A stretch of 37,434 bases of DNA from Alphaproteobacteria bacterium (GTDB lineage: Bacteria; Pseudomonadota; Alphaproteobacteria; Rhizobiales; NORP267): contig JAQRMX010000024.1 of assembly GCA_028599125.1 (NCBI GenBank), forward strand, positions 1-37,434. The letters are read 5' to 3'. The notes under the pieces are model-generated. The model was not told where the DNA came from. It did not search any database and saw only the letters and a program-made list of their open reading frames with translations. The position numbers and the translations under genes are program-made. Positions 7,948 through 16,989 of the stretch are shown one piece after another; position 1 is the first letter of the stretch; each line of letters opens with the position of its first letter.

Positions 7948-9270
7948 TCATTTGCTTGTCACAGGCTCCGCAAAACGTGTGGAAAAATAACGATCCACTG
8001 CCTCCTGCACAGAACCTATAACCTTTTCACGCCAACGGAGAGAACGCATATCACGAACATCAGTTTCGTTACTGAGATAGCCGAGTTCAAGAAGGATAGA
8101 AGGGACATCCGGAGCGGTTAAAACCCGAAACCCTGCAAATCTATGTGGGTTCTTGTTAAGAACAACTTCCCCTTTCAGGGACGCAACCATAGTTCGGGCC
8201 AAATGAATGGAAAAATTCTTTGTCTCCCGGCGGGCAAGGTCAATGAGAATATCACTTACTTCCTCCGGCTCTTCCGTTAAATCAAGACCGGCAATGGCAT
8301 CAGCCTTGTTCTCCTCCCGCGCCAAAGCCGCAGATTCCACATCAGAGGCCTCTTCCGACAAAGTATACAATGTTGCACCCCTGACATTGGTGGAATGGAA
8401 TTTATCCGCATGAACCGAGATAAAAATATCAGCACGAGCGTTTCGTGCAATAGCGACACGAGCAGATAAAGAGAGAGAAACATCACGTTCTCTTGTCAGA
8501 AAGACAGTGTATTTTCTCTTCTTTCTGAAGACAGAAGCTAACTCTTTAGAGAAAGAAAGGGTAATATCCTTTTCTTTCACAGAATTGCCTGAAACAGCGC
8601 CGGGATCAACCCCTCCATGTCCCGGATCGATCACGATGATAAGGGGCATTGCAGGACGTTCGGCTGGCAAAACAAAAGGAACCTCCGGACGATCAATGCG
8701 GCGGGGAGGAAGCATTTTTTCCCGACGCGCATTGTGAAGCCGGAACGTGTCAGGGTTGGTTGCTTTCAGATGAAATACCAGACGTGCTGGCTGTCCCTCA
8801 TCGGCCTCCAGTGCGAAAGAACTGTCAATCAGCACCGGGCCATTGATATCAAGGACAACACGGGATCTGCCGGAGGACAGAAAACCGTAACGATAGGCCG
8901 TAATCAGACCGTCCCCCTTCCGGCCCGACTCCGGCAAAAGTCGAAATTCAATCTCCGGCAGATCAATGATAACACGATAAGGGGCTGAAAGGGTGAAAAC
9001 GCGAAAGGGAATCTTCTTGTCTAGAGAAAGAACAAAACGTGTCTCTCTTTCATTTGCTACAATCTCTGCCGAAAGCACAACCCCCCTTTCAGCAGAAAAG
9101 GCTAACGTGACATCCAGAAAAAAAAACGAAAAAAAATAAACAAAAAACAAGAAAAATGACAAGAAAGAACAGACCAAAAAAAAATGCCCCTCCCCTGCAT
9201 GATAGAAATTAACACATTCAGACCATGATGGGACGGGCTGATATTTTTTTCCCGGTAAGCTCATCTTCAT
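7948..9270 (-). CDS. amiC: N-acetylmuramoyl-L-alanine amidase (AMIN + Amidase_3)
   Basis: This 440-residue zinc amidase cuts the bond between N-acetylmuramic acid and L-alanine, separating daughter cells in the periplasm. An unusually long N-terminal tail (1-28) precedes a strikingly Phe-rich hydrophobic segment (about 29-58) acting as signal or anchor. An AMIN-like beta domain follows (about 65-170), then Amidase_3 (about 209-432) with the zinc ligands His218 (DPGHGG), Glu233 (VKEKD) and His287 (SVHAD) and the catalytic Glu395 (LLELGYLSN). The start is ATG 9270; no good Shine-Dalgarno is seen, so a nearby start such as ATG 9264 is possible. The signal region is encoded by runs of 9 and 8 identical bases. 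It is divergent from rne. Confidence 0.93.
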   Translation of the reverse strand: MKMSLPGKKYQPVPSWSECVNFYHAGEGHFFLVCSFLSFFLFFVYFFSFFFLDVTLAFSAERGVVLSAEIVANERETRFVLSLDKKIPFRVFTLSAPYRVIIDLPEIEFRLLPESGRKGDGLITAYRYGFLSSGRSRVVLDINGPVLIDSSFALEADEGQPARLVFHLKATNPDTFRLHNARREKMLPPRRIDRPEVPFVLPAERPAMPLIIVIDPGHGGVDPGAVSGNSVKEKDITLSFSKELASVFRKKRKYTVFLTRERDVSLSLSARVAIARNARADIFISVHADKFHSTNVRGATLYTLSEEASDVESAALAREENKADAIAGLDLTEEPEEVSDILIDLARRETKNFSIHLARTMVASLKGEVVLNKNPHRFAGFRVLTAPDVPSILLELGYLSNETDVRDMRSLRWREKVIGSVQEAVDRYFSTRFAEPVTSK

Positions 9271-9939
9271 TCAAACCCAAAAATGCTAAATCTGATTCCG
9301 GACGGACAGTCAAAGTGACTCTGCACAAATTTCCGCAAAAATTCCGTATAAACACAAGCTTAAAGGATAGCACATTTCAACGACGCAAATAGCCCTCACT
9401 TATGCCACAGTCCGAAAGAGTTTCTCTATCCTTCAATGATCCCCCTTGCATTGCGCCCTCTCAATCCGTTAGAATTTCCTCAATGATTGTTTTTGTCCTC
9501 GGTGATCTGGTGCAGAGTTTCTATGCTTCATCTCCTCTCTCTGATCGGGACTAATGATTGATTTGTCTGTCTTTTGTTACGCTTATCCGGGGCTTTAAGT
9601 TTGGAATCAAAACTATGCCAGACACGTCCGGCAACCGAAACACATGAACGAATCATCAGGTTCAGGGCCCTTGCAGACTCAATGTCCAATGCCCCGATCG
9701 CCGGTATGGTGATTGTTATAGCGGTTGTTTTATGATTAAAGGAGCAGTATTGTTCTACAGATCCGATGGAAAAGAAAAATTATACCAGACATCTCTTTTT
9801 TTTGGAGCATGCAGAAAACAGGTGGAATTATGATGTTTCTAGCCATTTTTTCGTATGCCCTTTTGTAGAAAATGCGTAAATATGCAGGATAAGGATTTGA
9901 GATCAAAACAGGAATTCAAGCCCTTTCACCGTTCATGGC
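9271..9939. other. Distal part of the amiC-rne intergenic region
   Basis: This is the outer two-thirds of a 987-bp gap between the divergent amiC and rne. I found no convincing ORF, tRNA or known RNA here. A weak promoter-like pair, TTGATT (9558-9563) with a 17-nt spacer and GCTTAT, points toward rne, but the -10 match is poor. The promoters of both flanking genes should lie in this region. Confidence 0.4.
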
Positions 9940-10257
9940 GGTGTTTGATGCAGGGCCCGGCTTACAGCGTGCCGACTTGTCGGAGCGGGGAAACATGACC
10001 ATGACAGGTCGTGCCAGAAATAAGCCTTTTATTGTCGCTTTAATAGGCCTTTCCTGCCGATTGTCGAAAGCGAGCTTTTGCCGGAGTGGCTGTGCGCAAA
10101 GTTCTGAAAAGACCAGAGCCGCCTCCCCGTATAAACGAGACATAAAATCATCTTTTTTTTCACAAATAATTAGTGCCCATTCATTCCTGGAATTTCGGGA
10201 AACAGGTAAAAAACCATCCCAGCACACAGGAATATCGCACTGCGGAGTTTCAGAAAA
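9940..10257 (+). promoter_or_regulatory. Long structured 5' leader of rne
   Basis: Several hairpins can be drawn by eye just upstream of rne. CATGACC pairs with GGTCGTG around ATGACA (about 9994-10013). TCGCTTT pairs with AAAGCGA (7 bp) and encloses GGC-CTTTCCT-GCC (about 10034-10074). TTCTG pairs with CAGAG around an AAAAGAC loop (about 10102-10118), nested within GGAGTGGCT...AGCCGCCTCC. A run of eight T follows at about 10152. The density of pairing and the locally GC-richer bases suggest an RNA leader. RNase E mRNAs are commonly autoregulated through the 5' UTR, and the rne leader of Rhodobacter yields the small RNA UpsE. The role here is inferred. Confidence 0.4.
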
Positions 10258-12798
10258 ATGCCTGATAAAATACTCATCGATGCCTCGCATGAAGAGGAAA
10301 CCCGTATGGTTCTCCTTTCCAATGACCGCATTGAAGAATTTGACGTTGAATCTTCTAATCGCAAGCAACTGCGCGGCAACATCTACCTTGCCAAGGTAAC
10401 CCGCGTTGAGCCTTCATTGCAGGCCGCTTTCGTTGATTATGGAGGAAACAGACATGGATTCCTGGCATTCAGCGAAATCCATCCTGATTATTATCAAATC
10501 CCTCTCTCCGATCGTCAAGCCCTCATTGAAGAAACGATACGTGATGAAAAGGCCGATTATGTAGCAGAGAACTGGAATGAAGAAGATCAGGAAGAAATTC
10601 CTTCAGATAGCCCAGATAGAAAAGAAGATTGTATAGACGTCATCCACACTTCCGAAAAAGAATATGAAGAAAAAAGAGACAGTAAACAAGCGCACTTTCC
10701 TGGAATCACAAAAGCTGGAATCCCGCTTGAGCAATTTTCTGCAAATGACGGGGACAGAAATGAAGAGGAAGACAACAGCTTTTCTCAAAAAATACAGGCA
10801 GAAAATACAGAGGAGAACAACGAAGAAATTTCGGAACGATCCACTGAAGATGAAAAAATAGAATCCGTAGGGACGCTTGATGCTCTTGAGGAAATGCCTG
10901 TGCAGAGGTCTAACCGCCAGCATCGGTACAAAATCCAGGAAGTAATCAAGAGGCGTCAGATTCTTCTTATCCAGATCGTCAGGGAAGAGCGGGGGAATAA
11001 AGGTGCAGCCCTGACGACATATCTTTCAATCGCCGGACGCTATTGTGTGCTCATGCCAAACTCTGCACGGGGGGGCGGAATATCACGCAAAATTACCAGT
11101 CTGTCTGACCGACGCAAATTAAAAACAGTCTCTGAAGAAATGCAACAGCAGCTCCCTGAAGGCATGGGCGTCATCCTCCGCACCGCCGGTGCTAACCGCA
11201 CAAAAGCTGAAATCAAGCGTGATTTCGAATATCTCGTCCACCTCTGGGAAGCGGTTCGTGAGCTTACTCTCGAGTCCACGGCACCTACTTTGGTCTATGA
11301 AGAAGGCAACCTGATCAAGCGCTCCATCCGCGATCTCTATTCCAAAGAAATGGAAATGATTTTGATTTCCGGAGAAAAAGCCTACCGGGAAGCCAAAATG
11401 TTTATGCGAATGCTCATGCCAAGCCATGCTAAATTCGTACAGGCTTATAAAAACAAAAGGCCGATTTTTTCTCGCCACGGTGTGGAGGAGCAACTCGAAT
11501 CAATTTTTTCTCCGCGCATCACACTACGATCCGGTGGATACATCGTGATCAACCAAACAGAGGCTCTGGTCGCAATAGACGTCAATTCGGGGCGTTCCAC
11601 ACGCGAAAACAATATTGAAAATACCGCTTTGTCAACCAATCTTGAGGCCGCTGAGGAAATCAGTCGACAATTGCGCCTGCGCGACCTAGCAGGACTGATC
11701 GTCATTGATTTCATTGATATGGAAGAAAAACGTAGCCAACGGGCCGTAGAACGTAAATTAAAAGACTACCTGCGCCATGACAGGGCACGTATTCAGGTCG
11801 GACGGATCAGCCATTTTGGTTTGCTGGAAATGTCACGACAACGTATCCGCATAGGAGCACCTGAGGGACTGAGTGTCCATTGCTCTCATTGCCAAGGGTT
11901 GGGCAGTATTCGCTCTCCTGAGTCTGTTGCTCTTAAATTGCTTCGTAACATTGAGGACACTCTTATCAGGCGGGGACCAGGCAATATCACAGCACAACTT
12001 AACTCAGACGCCGCTTTCTACATTCTGAACCAGAAGAGAGAGAGATTGAGAGAATTGGAAAAACAATTTGGGACCGTCATCGTCATCAGCGGAAACGACA
12101 GTGCCGTCTATACACCCTGTGTCCTTGAATATAAAGAATTAGTCCGAAAGACTGAAACTTTCTGTATAGCTCCATCAGATATTGTTGAAAACAAACTGCA
12201 GAAGGAAGAAAATACTGATGAAGGTACCGCGACTGGCAATGAAGACCTGTCTTCCAATGGCAAAGAAGGAGCTATAGCGGTCGGACAAAAAAGAACTGAT
12301 CGGAGAGATGGGCGCTGGAGACAAAGGCGTGAAGCAAGGGTAAAAAACAAGGAGCAGAATGAAACCGGGGACCTCGCAGACGGCAACGCAAAAAAAGTAG
12401 AGACTGCTTCAGCTGCCGATGAAGCCACGCCGGGGGATGAGGTAAAATGGGAACCACACAGACGCCGTGGAAGGTTAGGCAATCGCAAAAACAACAGCGT
12501 GGCTTCATCGCCCGCTCATTCAGAAAAAGTAGAGGTAGATACTGTTAAGCTTCGCACCGGTGACAAAAATGAAGCACAGCTACAAGAACGACAACCAAAA
12601 AGTAGAAATGCCCAGCCTCAGACAAAAAATGGGACTGAAGAGACCACAACACGGACTGAAACAGAAAAAGCAGGAAACGACGCTACTGAAGAAAAAAAGA
12701 AAAATACAGAAACGGATGGACGCAACCCACTTCCCTCTCTCCCTGAGGCTGAAGCATCTCCAAAACGGGGCTGGTGGAGGCGCATAAGAAGCGGTTGA
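10258..12798 (+). CDS. rne: Ribonuclease E (Rne/Rng family)
   Basis: This 846-residue endoribonuclease cuts AU-rich single-stranded RNA in mRNA decay and in rRNA and tRNA maturation. The N-terminus (MPDKILIDASHEEETRM) is typical. The S1 domain (about 36-265) is split by a long acidic insert (about 96-218, rich in Glu, Asp and Ser), as usual in alphaproteobacteria. The DNase I-like catalytic domain carries the metal-binding aspartates Asp441 (IDVNSGRST) and Asp484 (VIDFIDME). The zinc-link cysteines are in CSHCQGLG (542 and 545). From about 650 on the chain is charged and disordered (degradosome scaffold), ending in WWRRIRSG. A weak GGAG lies 11 nt before the ATG. It stands alone, preceded by a long leader. 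Confidence 0.96.
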   Translation: MPDKILIDASHEEETRMVLLSNDRIEEFDVESSNRKQLRGNIYLAKVTRVEPSLQAAFVDYGGNRHGFLAFSEIHPDYYQIPLSDRQALIEETIRDEKADYVAENWNEEDQEEIPSDSPDRKEDCIDVIHTSEKEYEEKRDSKQAHFPGITKAGIPLEQFSANDGDRNEEEDNSFSQKIQAENTEENNEEISERSTEDEKIESVGTLDALEEMPVQRSNRQHRYKIQEVIKRRQILLIQIVREERGNKGAALTTYLSIAGRYCVLMPNSARGGGISRKITSLSDRRKLKTVSEEMQQQLPEGMGVILRTAGANRTKAEIKRDFEYLVHLWEAVRELTLESTAPTLVYEEGNLIKRSIRDLYSKEMEMILISGEKAYREAKMFMRMLMPSHAKFVQAYKNKRPIFSRHGVEEQLESIFSPRITLRSGGYIVINQTEALVAIDVNSGRSTRENNIENTALSTNLEAAEEISRQLRLRDLAGLIVIDFIDMEEKRSQRAVERKLKDYLRHDRARIQVGRISHFGLLEMSRQRIRIGAPEGLSVHCSHCQGLGSIRSPESVALKLLRNIEDTLIRRGPGNITAQLNSDAAFYILNQKRERLRELEKQFGTVIVISGNDSAVYTPCVLEYKELVRKTETFCIAPSDIVENKLQKEENTDEGTATGNEDLSSNGKEGAIAVGQKRTDRRDGRWRQRREARVKNKEQNETGDLADGNAKKVETASAADEATPGDEVKWEPHRRRGRLGNRKNNSVASSPAHSEKVEVDTVKLRTGDKNEAQLQERQPKSRNAQPQTKNGTEETTTRTETEKAGNDATEEKKKNTETDGRNPLPSLPEAEASPKRGWWRRIRSG

Positions 12799-13820
12799 AC
12801 TCCCGCATCTCTTATCCGTTAAACAGATTATAAGGAAATGGTTTCAACGGTAAAAGCTTTAGCTTTATGCTAAAAGGAACAGCAATAAAGAGGACAAGAG
12901 TAAGTCACCTGATTTTCATAAAAATTGAAAAAACCGAGTTACAGTAAAGGTAAGATGCAAACCTCTTGACCTCTTTCGATTCTGAAAAGACCCCATATGG
13001 AAGGATAAGGGCCTCTCTTTAAGAAGTTTTTGAAGAATAAAGTCAATGTGGGGGAGAGCTGACATGCTCCCTGAGCAACATCCTTCAAGCCTTCATTTCT
13101 AGAAAAAGTCCTGAACCGGTCGGATCAATATCAGGAAAAGACGTTATTATTCTGCCCCTGAAATCAGGATCTCGGGCATTTTACTACCTCATGTCCTGGT
13201 AAGCCCCATTCCAAACATAAAATACAATCTTACGGATGAATCCTGCACTCAGCTTTCATTTCTTTTTCTGAATTCTCTCTCCGGAATCGCTTAAGCTTGT
13301 CGAATAAACAATTTCATACCATCCAACCCTCCACGCCCTCATTACACCCACTGTCTTTCTTCGTTCTTTTTCATGACACGAACAATTTTCGCAAGAGAGG
13401 GAAAAAAGAACACCGGATCTAAAGCGATATCTATTCCTTTTTTCTGAGGGACAAAAATAAAACACAATACAAAAAAAGGCTCTTTCCTATCCTTTTTTAC
13501 AGTTTTTGAGTCTTCCTGTTCCTGAAAATTGATTCAAATGGGTTTTGATATTACATTTTCGTGTTATTCTATTGAAGGAGCTATATTTCAACAATTTTTT
13601 GGTAAGTAAAAGGCATCGTTTCAGAAAAATGGAAGAAAAAATCTCAAGAACAGAAAAGAGCCCCTTCCTTGAAAGGATCTGTTTCTTTTTTGTATCCGAG
13701 ATTAGAAAGTAAATCCAGACAAACAAAATACCCCTCTTTCAGGCAGGGCCTACCGTAAAAGCAGAGTCCCTGAGAACCGTAGAAAAAAAGCATACATTCT
13801 TAGGAATGTGGAAGGTAAAA
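12799..13820. other. 1-kb noncoding gap between rne and the dsbA-like gene
   Basis: No ORF with protein-like composition is visible on either strand. Small AT-rich inverted repeats occur: AAAGC-TTTA-GCTTT near 12855, TCCTGA/TCAGGA pairs around 13110-13165, and AAAAAGG/CCTTTTT around 13475-13497. None is a strong terminator. Related genomes often carry an M48-family metalloprotease gene at this place. I could not find an HExxH-encoding remnant, so if the gene was here it is eroded beyond sight. Confidence 0.4.
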
Positions 13821-14585
13821 ATGAATTTTTCAGCGTGGGTTCGTGTTTTTTTCCTTTTTCCTGTCTTATCCTTGTTCATGATGATCGTGGCTATCCCACC
13901 TGCTCATGCTGGAGGGGAATTCAGCAAATCACAGAAAAGCGAAATTGAAATGTTGCTCAAGGAGTATCTTTTGCGCGAACCGGAAATTGTGCGTGATGCA
14001 CTCATTAAACTCCAGGTTTTAGAAAATGAAAAAAAAGACAGGCAGCAAAGAATCGCCTTCCAGAAAAAAAAGACAGAAATTTTTAATGATTCAAAGGGTT
14101 TCGTTGCGGGAAACAAAAATGGTGACGTAACGCTAGTCATGTTTTTTGATTACAATTGTGGTTATTGTCGCGCATCCTTTCCTATCATAGAAGAATTGAT
14201 CAAATCAGACCCGAACCTGCGTATTCTCCTGAGAGAATTCCCTCTTTTGGGAGAAAATTCAGCAGCAGTCTCACGATTAGCTATCGCGTCCATAAAACAG
14301 AAAAAATACCTCGAGTATCATCGTGCCCTCATGTCATCAAAGATCCGTCTTGATAAAGAGGCCGCATTGAAGATTGCCATAAAAGTTGGCATTGATCCCG
14401 GTAAACTTGAAAAAGAAGCTCAGACGCCGGAAATAGAAGGTTTACTGAAAGAAACCTTCCGATTGTCTTCAGATATCTTACTCAACAGCACCCCCTCGTT
14501 CGCTTTGGGCAATGAGGTGCTTGTAGGTATGATTGATCTCAAGGAATTAAAAAACAAGATTGCAGCCCTGAGAAAAGAAATATAA
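13821..14585 (+). CDS. DsbA-family periplasmic thiol oxidoreductase
   Basis: This is a secreted thioredoxin-fold protein of the DsbA/ScsC/BdbD type that makes or rearranges disulfides in the periplasm. The start is taken at ATG 13821 (GGAAGG 5 nt upstream); the frame also has an ATG at 13806 that would add five residues. A signal peptide ends near PAHA-GG. A helical segment follows (KSEIEMLLKEYLLREPEIV), typical of ScsC-like oligomerisation helices. The redox site is CGYC in FFDYNCGYCR (113-116 from this start). The cis-Pro loop is STPSF. It precedes accB-accC-aat by a 490-bp gap, in a position conserved in relatives. Oxidase versus isomerase activity cannot be decided from sequence. Confidence 0.87.
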   Translation: MNFSAWVRVFFLFPVLSLFMMIVAIPPAHAGGEFSKSQKSEIEMLLKEYLLREPEIVRDALIKLQVLENEKKDRQQRIAFQKKKTEIFNDSKGFVAGNKNGDVTLVMFFDYNCGYCRASFPIIEELIKSDPNLRILLREFPLLGENSAAVSRLAIASIKQKKYLEYHRALMSSKIRLDKEAALKIAIKVGIDPGKLEKEAQTPEIEGLLKETFRLSSDILLNSTPSFALGNEVLVGMIDLKELKNKIAALRKEI

Positions 14586-15074
14586 ATAAAGAGAGACGAA
14601 GAGGAGCAGATATCTTCTTTTCTGCTGGCAAAACCGAATACATAATATTCATTATGATTCTATCTTTTGCGTTCGCGCTCCTTTTTCACAAGAAGAAGCT
14701 AACGTGCAGAAAATGAAAGGAAGGTAGCTCTTATTCAGGTAGTACAGGAAGCGGGAAAGGATCTCCCATATTCGTTCTCTTTCAGTAGAAATGAAGCAAT
14801 TTCAGAGAGATAGAAGGCGCAGAAAACAGTTGCACAGCCCCTTTCCAAAAGGCAATTCTGTCAAACTAACCGCGAAGTTTCCTAAAAGAAATTCAAGCTA
14901 CACAGCGGGGTTGACCCGCAGACGACTTATTTTTCTTTAAAGACTCGTGAAAATGAGGCATATTGGGATAATAAATTCTGATCATGATCTCATTCGTTCC
15001 ATCCTGGAAAGAAAATCAGCACTTCAGGGAAAAAATTCTCAGAATATGAAAGGCACACTCGGGAATGAATCATA
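14586..15074. other. Noncoding gap between the dsbA-like gene and accB
   Basis: No coding frame is supported. A small hairpin GCGGG-GTTGA-CCCGC lies at 14905-14919, and a TTGACC at 14911-14916 has no good -10 partner. The accB promoter is probably here. In many alphaproteobacteria the short gene aroQ (type II 3-dehydroquinate dehydratase, about 440 bp) occupies this place. I saw neither its NGPNLN motif nor its later motifs in any frame. Confidence 0.4.
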
Positions 15075-15527
15075 GTGTCTGCAATGGTTAAGATTGATAA
15101 AAATCTGATTCGTGATCTTGCGCGTTTGCTGGATGAAGAAAAATTAAGCGAAATTGAAATTGAGCTATCCGGATCGCGCGTTCGGGTTGTCCGGCAGGAA
15201 AAATTTCAAAATCTGGCTCCGTTGCCGTTTTCCGGTACCGATCCTGTTTTTTCTCCATCCTCTTCTCCCCGGGAAGCTGCGGCATCAACGGAAACAACGA
15301 CGATACCCTCTCCTATAGTCGGGACTGCCTATCGGTCTCCAGGCCCGGATGCAAAACCTTTCGTTGAAGTTGGAAGCAATGTGAAAGAAGGAGCAAGTCT
15401 TTTGATCATTGAAGCAATGAAGACTATGAATCACATTCAGGCACCACGTGACGGAAAAATTAAAGCCATTTTGTTTGAGGACGGGCAGCCTGTGGAATTT
15501 GGTGAACCTCTCCTTGTCATAGAATAA
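15075..15527 (+). CDS. accB: Acetyl-CoA carboxylase biotin carboxyl carrier protein
   Basis: AccB carries the biotin that shuttles carboxyl groups in the first step of fatty-acid synthesis. About 150 residues are encoded. The N-terminal helical part ([20 protein letters not shown]) is followed by a Ser/Pro/Ala/Thr-rich linker (about 47-78). The C-terminal biotinyl domain carries EAMKTMN, in which the Lys is biotinylated; Thr after Lys is common in alphaproteobacteria. The frame starts with GTG 15075 (GGGA 10 nt upstream); ATG at 15084 is the alternative start. It lies 53 nt upstream of accC, clearly one operon. Confidence 0.95.
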   Translation: MSAMVKIDKNLIRDLARLLDEEKLSEIEIELSGSRVRVVRQEKFQNLAPLPFSGTDPVFSPSSSPREAAASTETTTIPSPIVGTAYRSPGPDAKPFVEVGSNVKEGASLLIIEAMKTMNHIQAPRDGKIKAILFEDGQPVEFGEPLLVIE

Positions 15528-15580
15528 ACGGACGCTCGTAGAGGACGTATAGAGATACATCATATGAGCCATGGGGGACT

Positions 15581-16969
15581 ATGTTCAAAAAAATCCTGAT
15601 TGCTAATCGGGGAGAAATCGCTGTGCGCATTGAGCGGGCTTGCAAGGAACTTGGAATTCCGGTCGTAGCTGTTCATTCCACTGCCGATGCAGATGCCATG
15701 CATGTCCGACTTGCCGAGGAAAGTGTCTGTATTGGCGGGCCTTCTGCAAAAAACAGCTATTTGAATATTCCATCGATTCTTACCGCTTGCGAAATTACAG
15801 GAGCAGACGCCATACATCCAGGATATGGTTTCTTATCAGAAAATGCTCGCTTTGCAGAGATTCTTGAATATCATGGTATTACCTTTATTGGACCGACAGC
15901 CGAACATATCCGCATCATGGGGGATAAAATCAAAGCCAGAGCTACAGCCATAGAACTTGGCTTTCCGATCATTCCAGGATCTGATAGATCCATTGAAAGT
16001 GAAAAAGAAGCACAGAAGATTGCCGATGAAATTGGGTACCCGATTTTGATTAAAGCCACTGCTGGAGGAGGCGGACGTGGTATGAAAATCGTGCATAAGG
16101 CTGAAATGTTAGCCGAAGCCATGACAAGTGCACGCAATGAAGCGCAAAATGCTTTTGGTGAAAATAGGCTTTACCTGGAAAAATATCTCTCCAGACCCCG
16201 ACATATTGAGGTGCAGATATTAGCAGATGGCAAAGGAAATGCCTTACACTTCGGTGAGCGGGACTGCTCCCTTCAGAGGCGCCACCAGAAAATCTGGGAA
16301 GAAGCACCTTCCTCTATCCTGAGTGAAACAGAACGGACCTATATCGGGAATCTGGCCACAAAGGCCATGAAAAAAATTAACTACAGGGGTGTTGGTACGA
16401 TTGAATTGCTCTACGAAAATAAACAATTTTATTTCATAGAAATGAACACACGTATCCAAGTAGAACACCCGGTCACAGAAATGATCACCGGCATTGACCT
16501 GATTACTGAACAAATAAAGGTCGCTGCGGGCATTCCTCTCAAGAAAACGCAAGAAGAAATTCAGTTCAATGGACACTCTATCGAATGCCGGATTAATGCT
16601 GAATCTTCCGATTCCTTCCTGCCATCTCCAGGAAAAATTAATTATTTTCATTCTCCCGGAGGATTCGGCGTAAGAATTGATTCCGGCGCATATCAAGGCT
16701 ATTTCGTCCCTCCTTTCTATGATAGCCTAATCGCAAAGCTTATCGTATGGGGGAAAGACAGAAGCGAATGCATCGCACGCCTTCGGCGATCACTTGATGA
16801 ATTTGTCATTGACGGGATTGAAACAACTATTCCTCTTCTGAAAAAATTAACACGCAGCCAGGATATTATTCGAGGAGAATATGATACCCACTGGCTGGAA
16901 GAGTATTTAGAAAACGAAGAGAATTTGTCTTTATCCCAGAAAATGGGTGCAAAAAATCCTCCTGAATAG
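15581..16969 (+). CDS. accC: Acetyl-CoA carboxylase biotin carboxylase subunit
   Basis: AccC uses ATP and bicarbonate to carboxylate the biotin on AccB. It has 462 residues, slightly longer than the 449 of E. coli. GGGGG lies just before the ATG. The N-terminal fold starts FKKILIANRGEIAVRI. The glycine-rich ATP loop GGGGRG is at 162-167. The substrate segment ERDCSLQRRHQK is at 226-237. The catalytic motif EMNTRIQVEHPVTE (about 287-300) is complete. The carboxyltransferase subunits AccA and AccD are not in this window. It is followed by aat after 20 nt. Confidence 0.97.
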   Translation: MFKKILIANRGEIAVRIERACKELGIPVVAVHSTADADAMHVRLAEESVCIGGPSAKNSYLNIPSILTACEITGADAIHPGYGFLSENARFAEILEYHGITFIGPTAEHIRIMGDKIKARATAIELGFPIIPGSDRSIESEKEAQKIADEIGYPILIKATAGGGGRGMKIVHKAEMLAEAMTSARNEAQNAFGENRLYLEKYLSRPRHIEVQILADGKGNALHFGERDCSLQRRHQKIWEEAPSSILSETERTYIGNLATKAMKKINYRGVGTIELLYENKQFYFIEMNTRIQVEHPVTEMITGIDLITEQIKVAAGIPLKKTQEEIQFNGHSIECRINAESSDSFLPSPGKINYFHSPGGFGVRIDSGAYQGYFVPPFYDSLIAKLIVWGKDRSECIARLRRSLDEFVIDGIETTIPLLKKLTRSQDIIRGEYDTHWLEEYLENEENLSLSQKMGAKNPPE

Positions 16970-16989
16970 CTGACGATTATCGGATTACA

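Noticed and set aside
9916-10399. 150-codon minus and 154-codon plus frames over the rne leader
   Set aside because: Both run into the conserved start of rne in wrong frames and look like no protein family; the region is better explained as a structured leader.
12799-13820. tRNA or stable RNA gene in the long gap after rne
   Set aside because: I looked for the GGTTCRA T-arm and a cloverleaf and found none; the hairpins present are short and AT-rich.
14911-14941. accB promoter with TTGACC as -35
   Set aside because: The only -10 candidates (TTTAAA at 19 nt or TTATTT at 11 nt) are badly spaced or poor matches.
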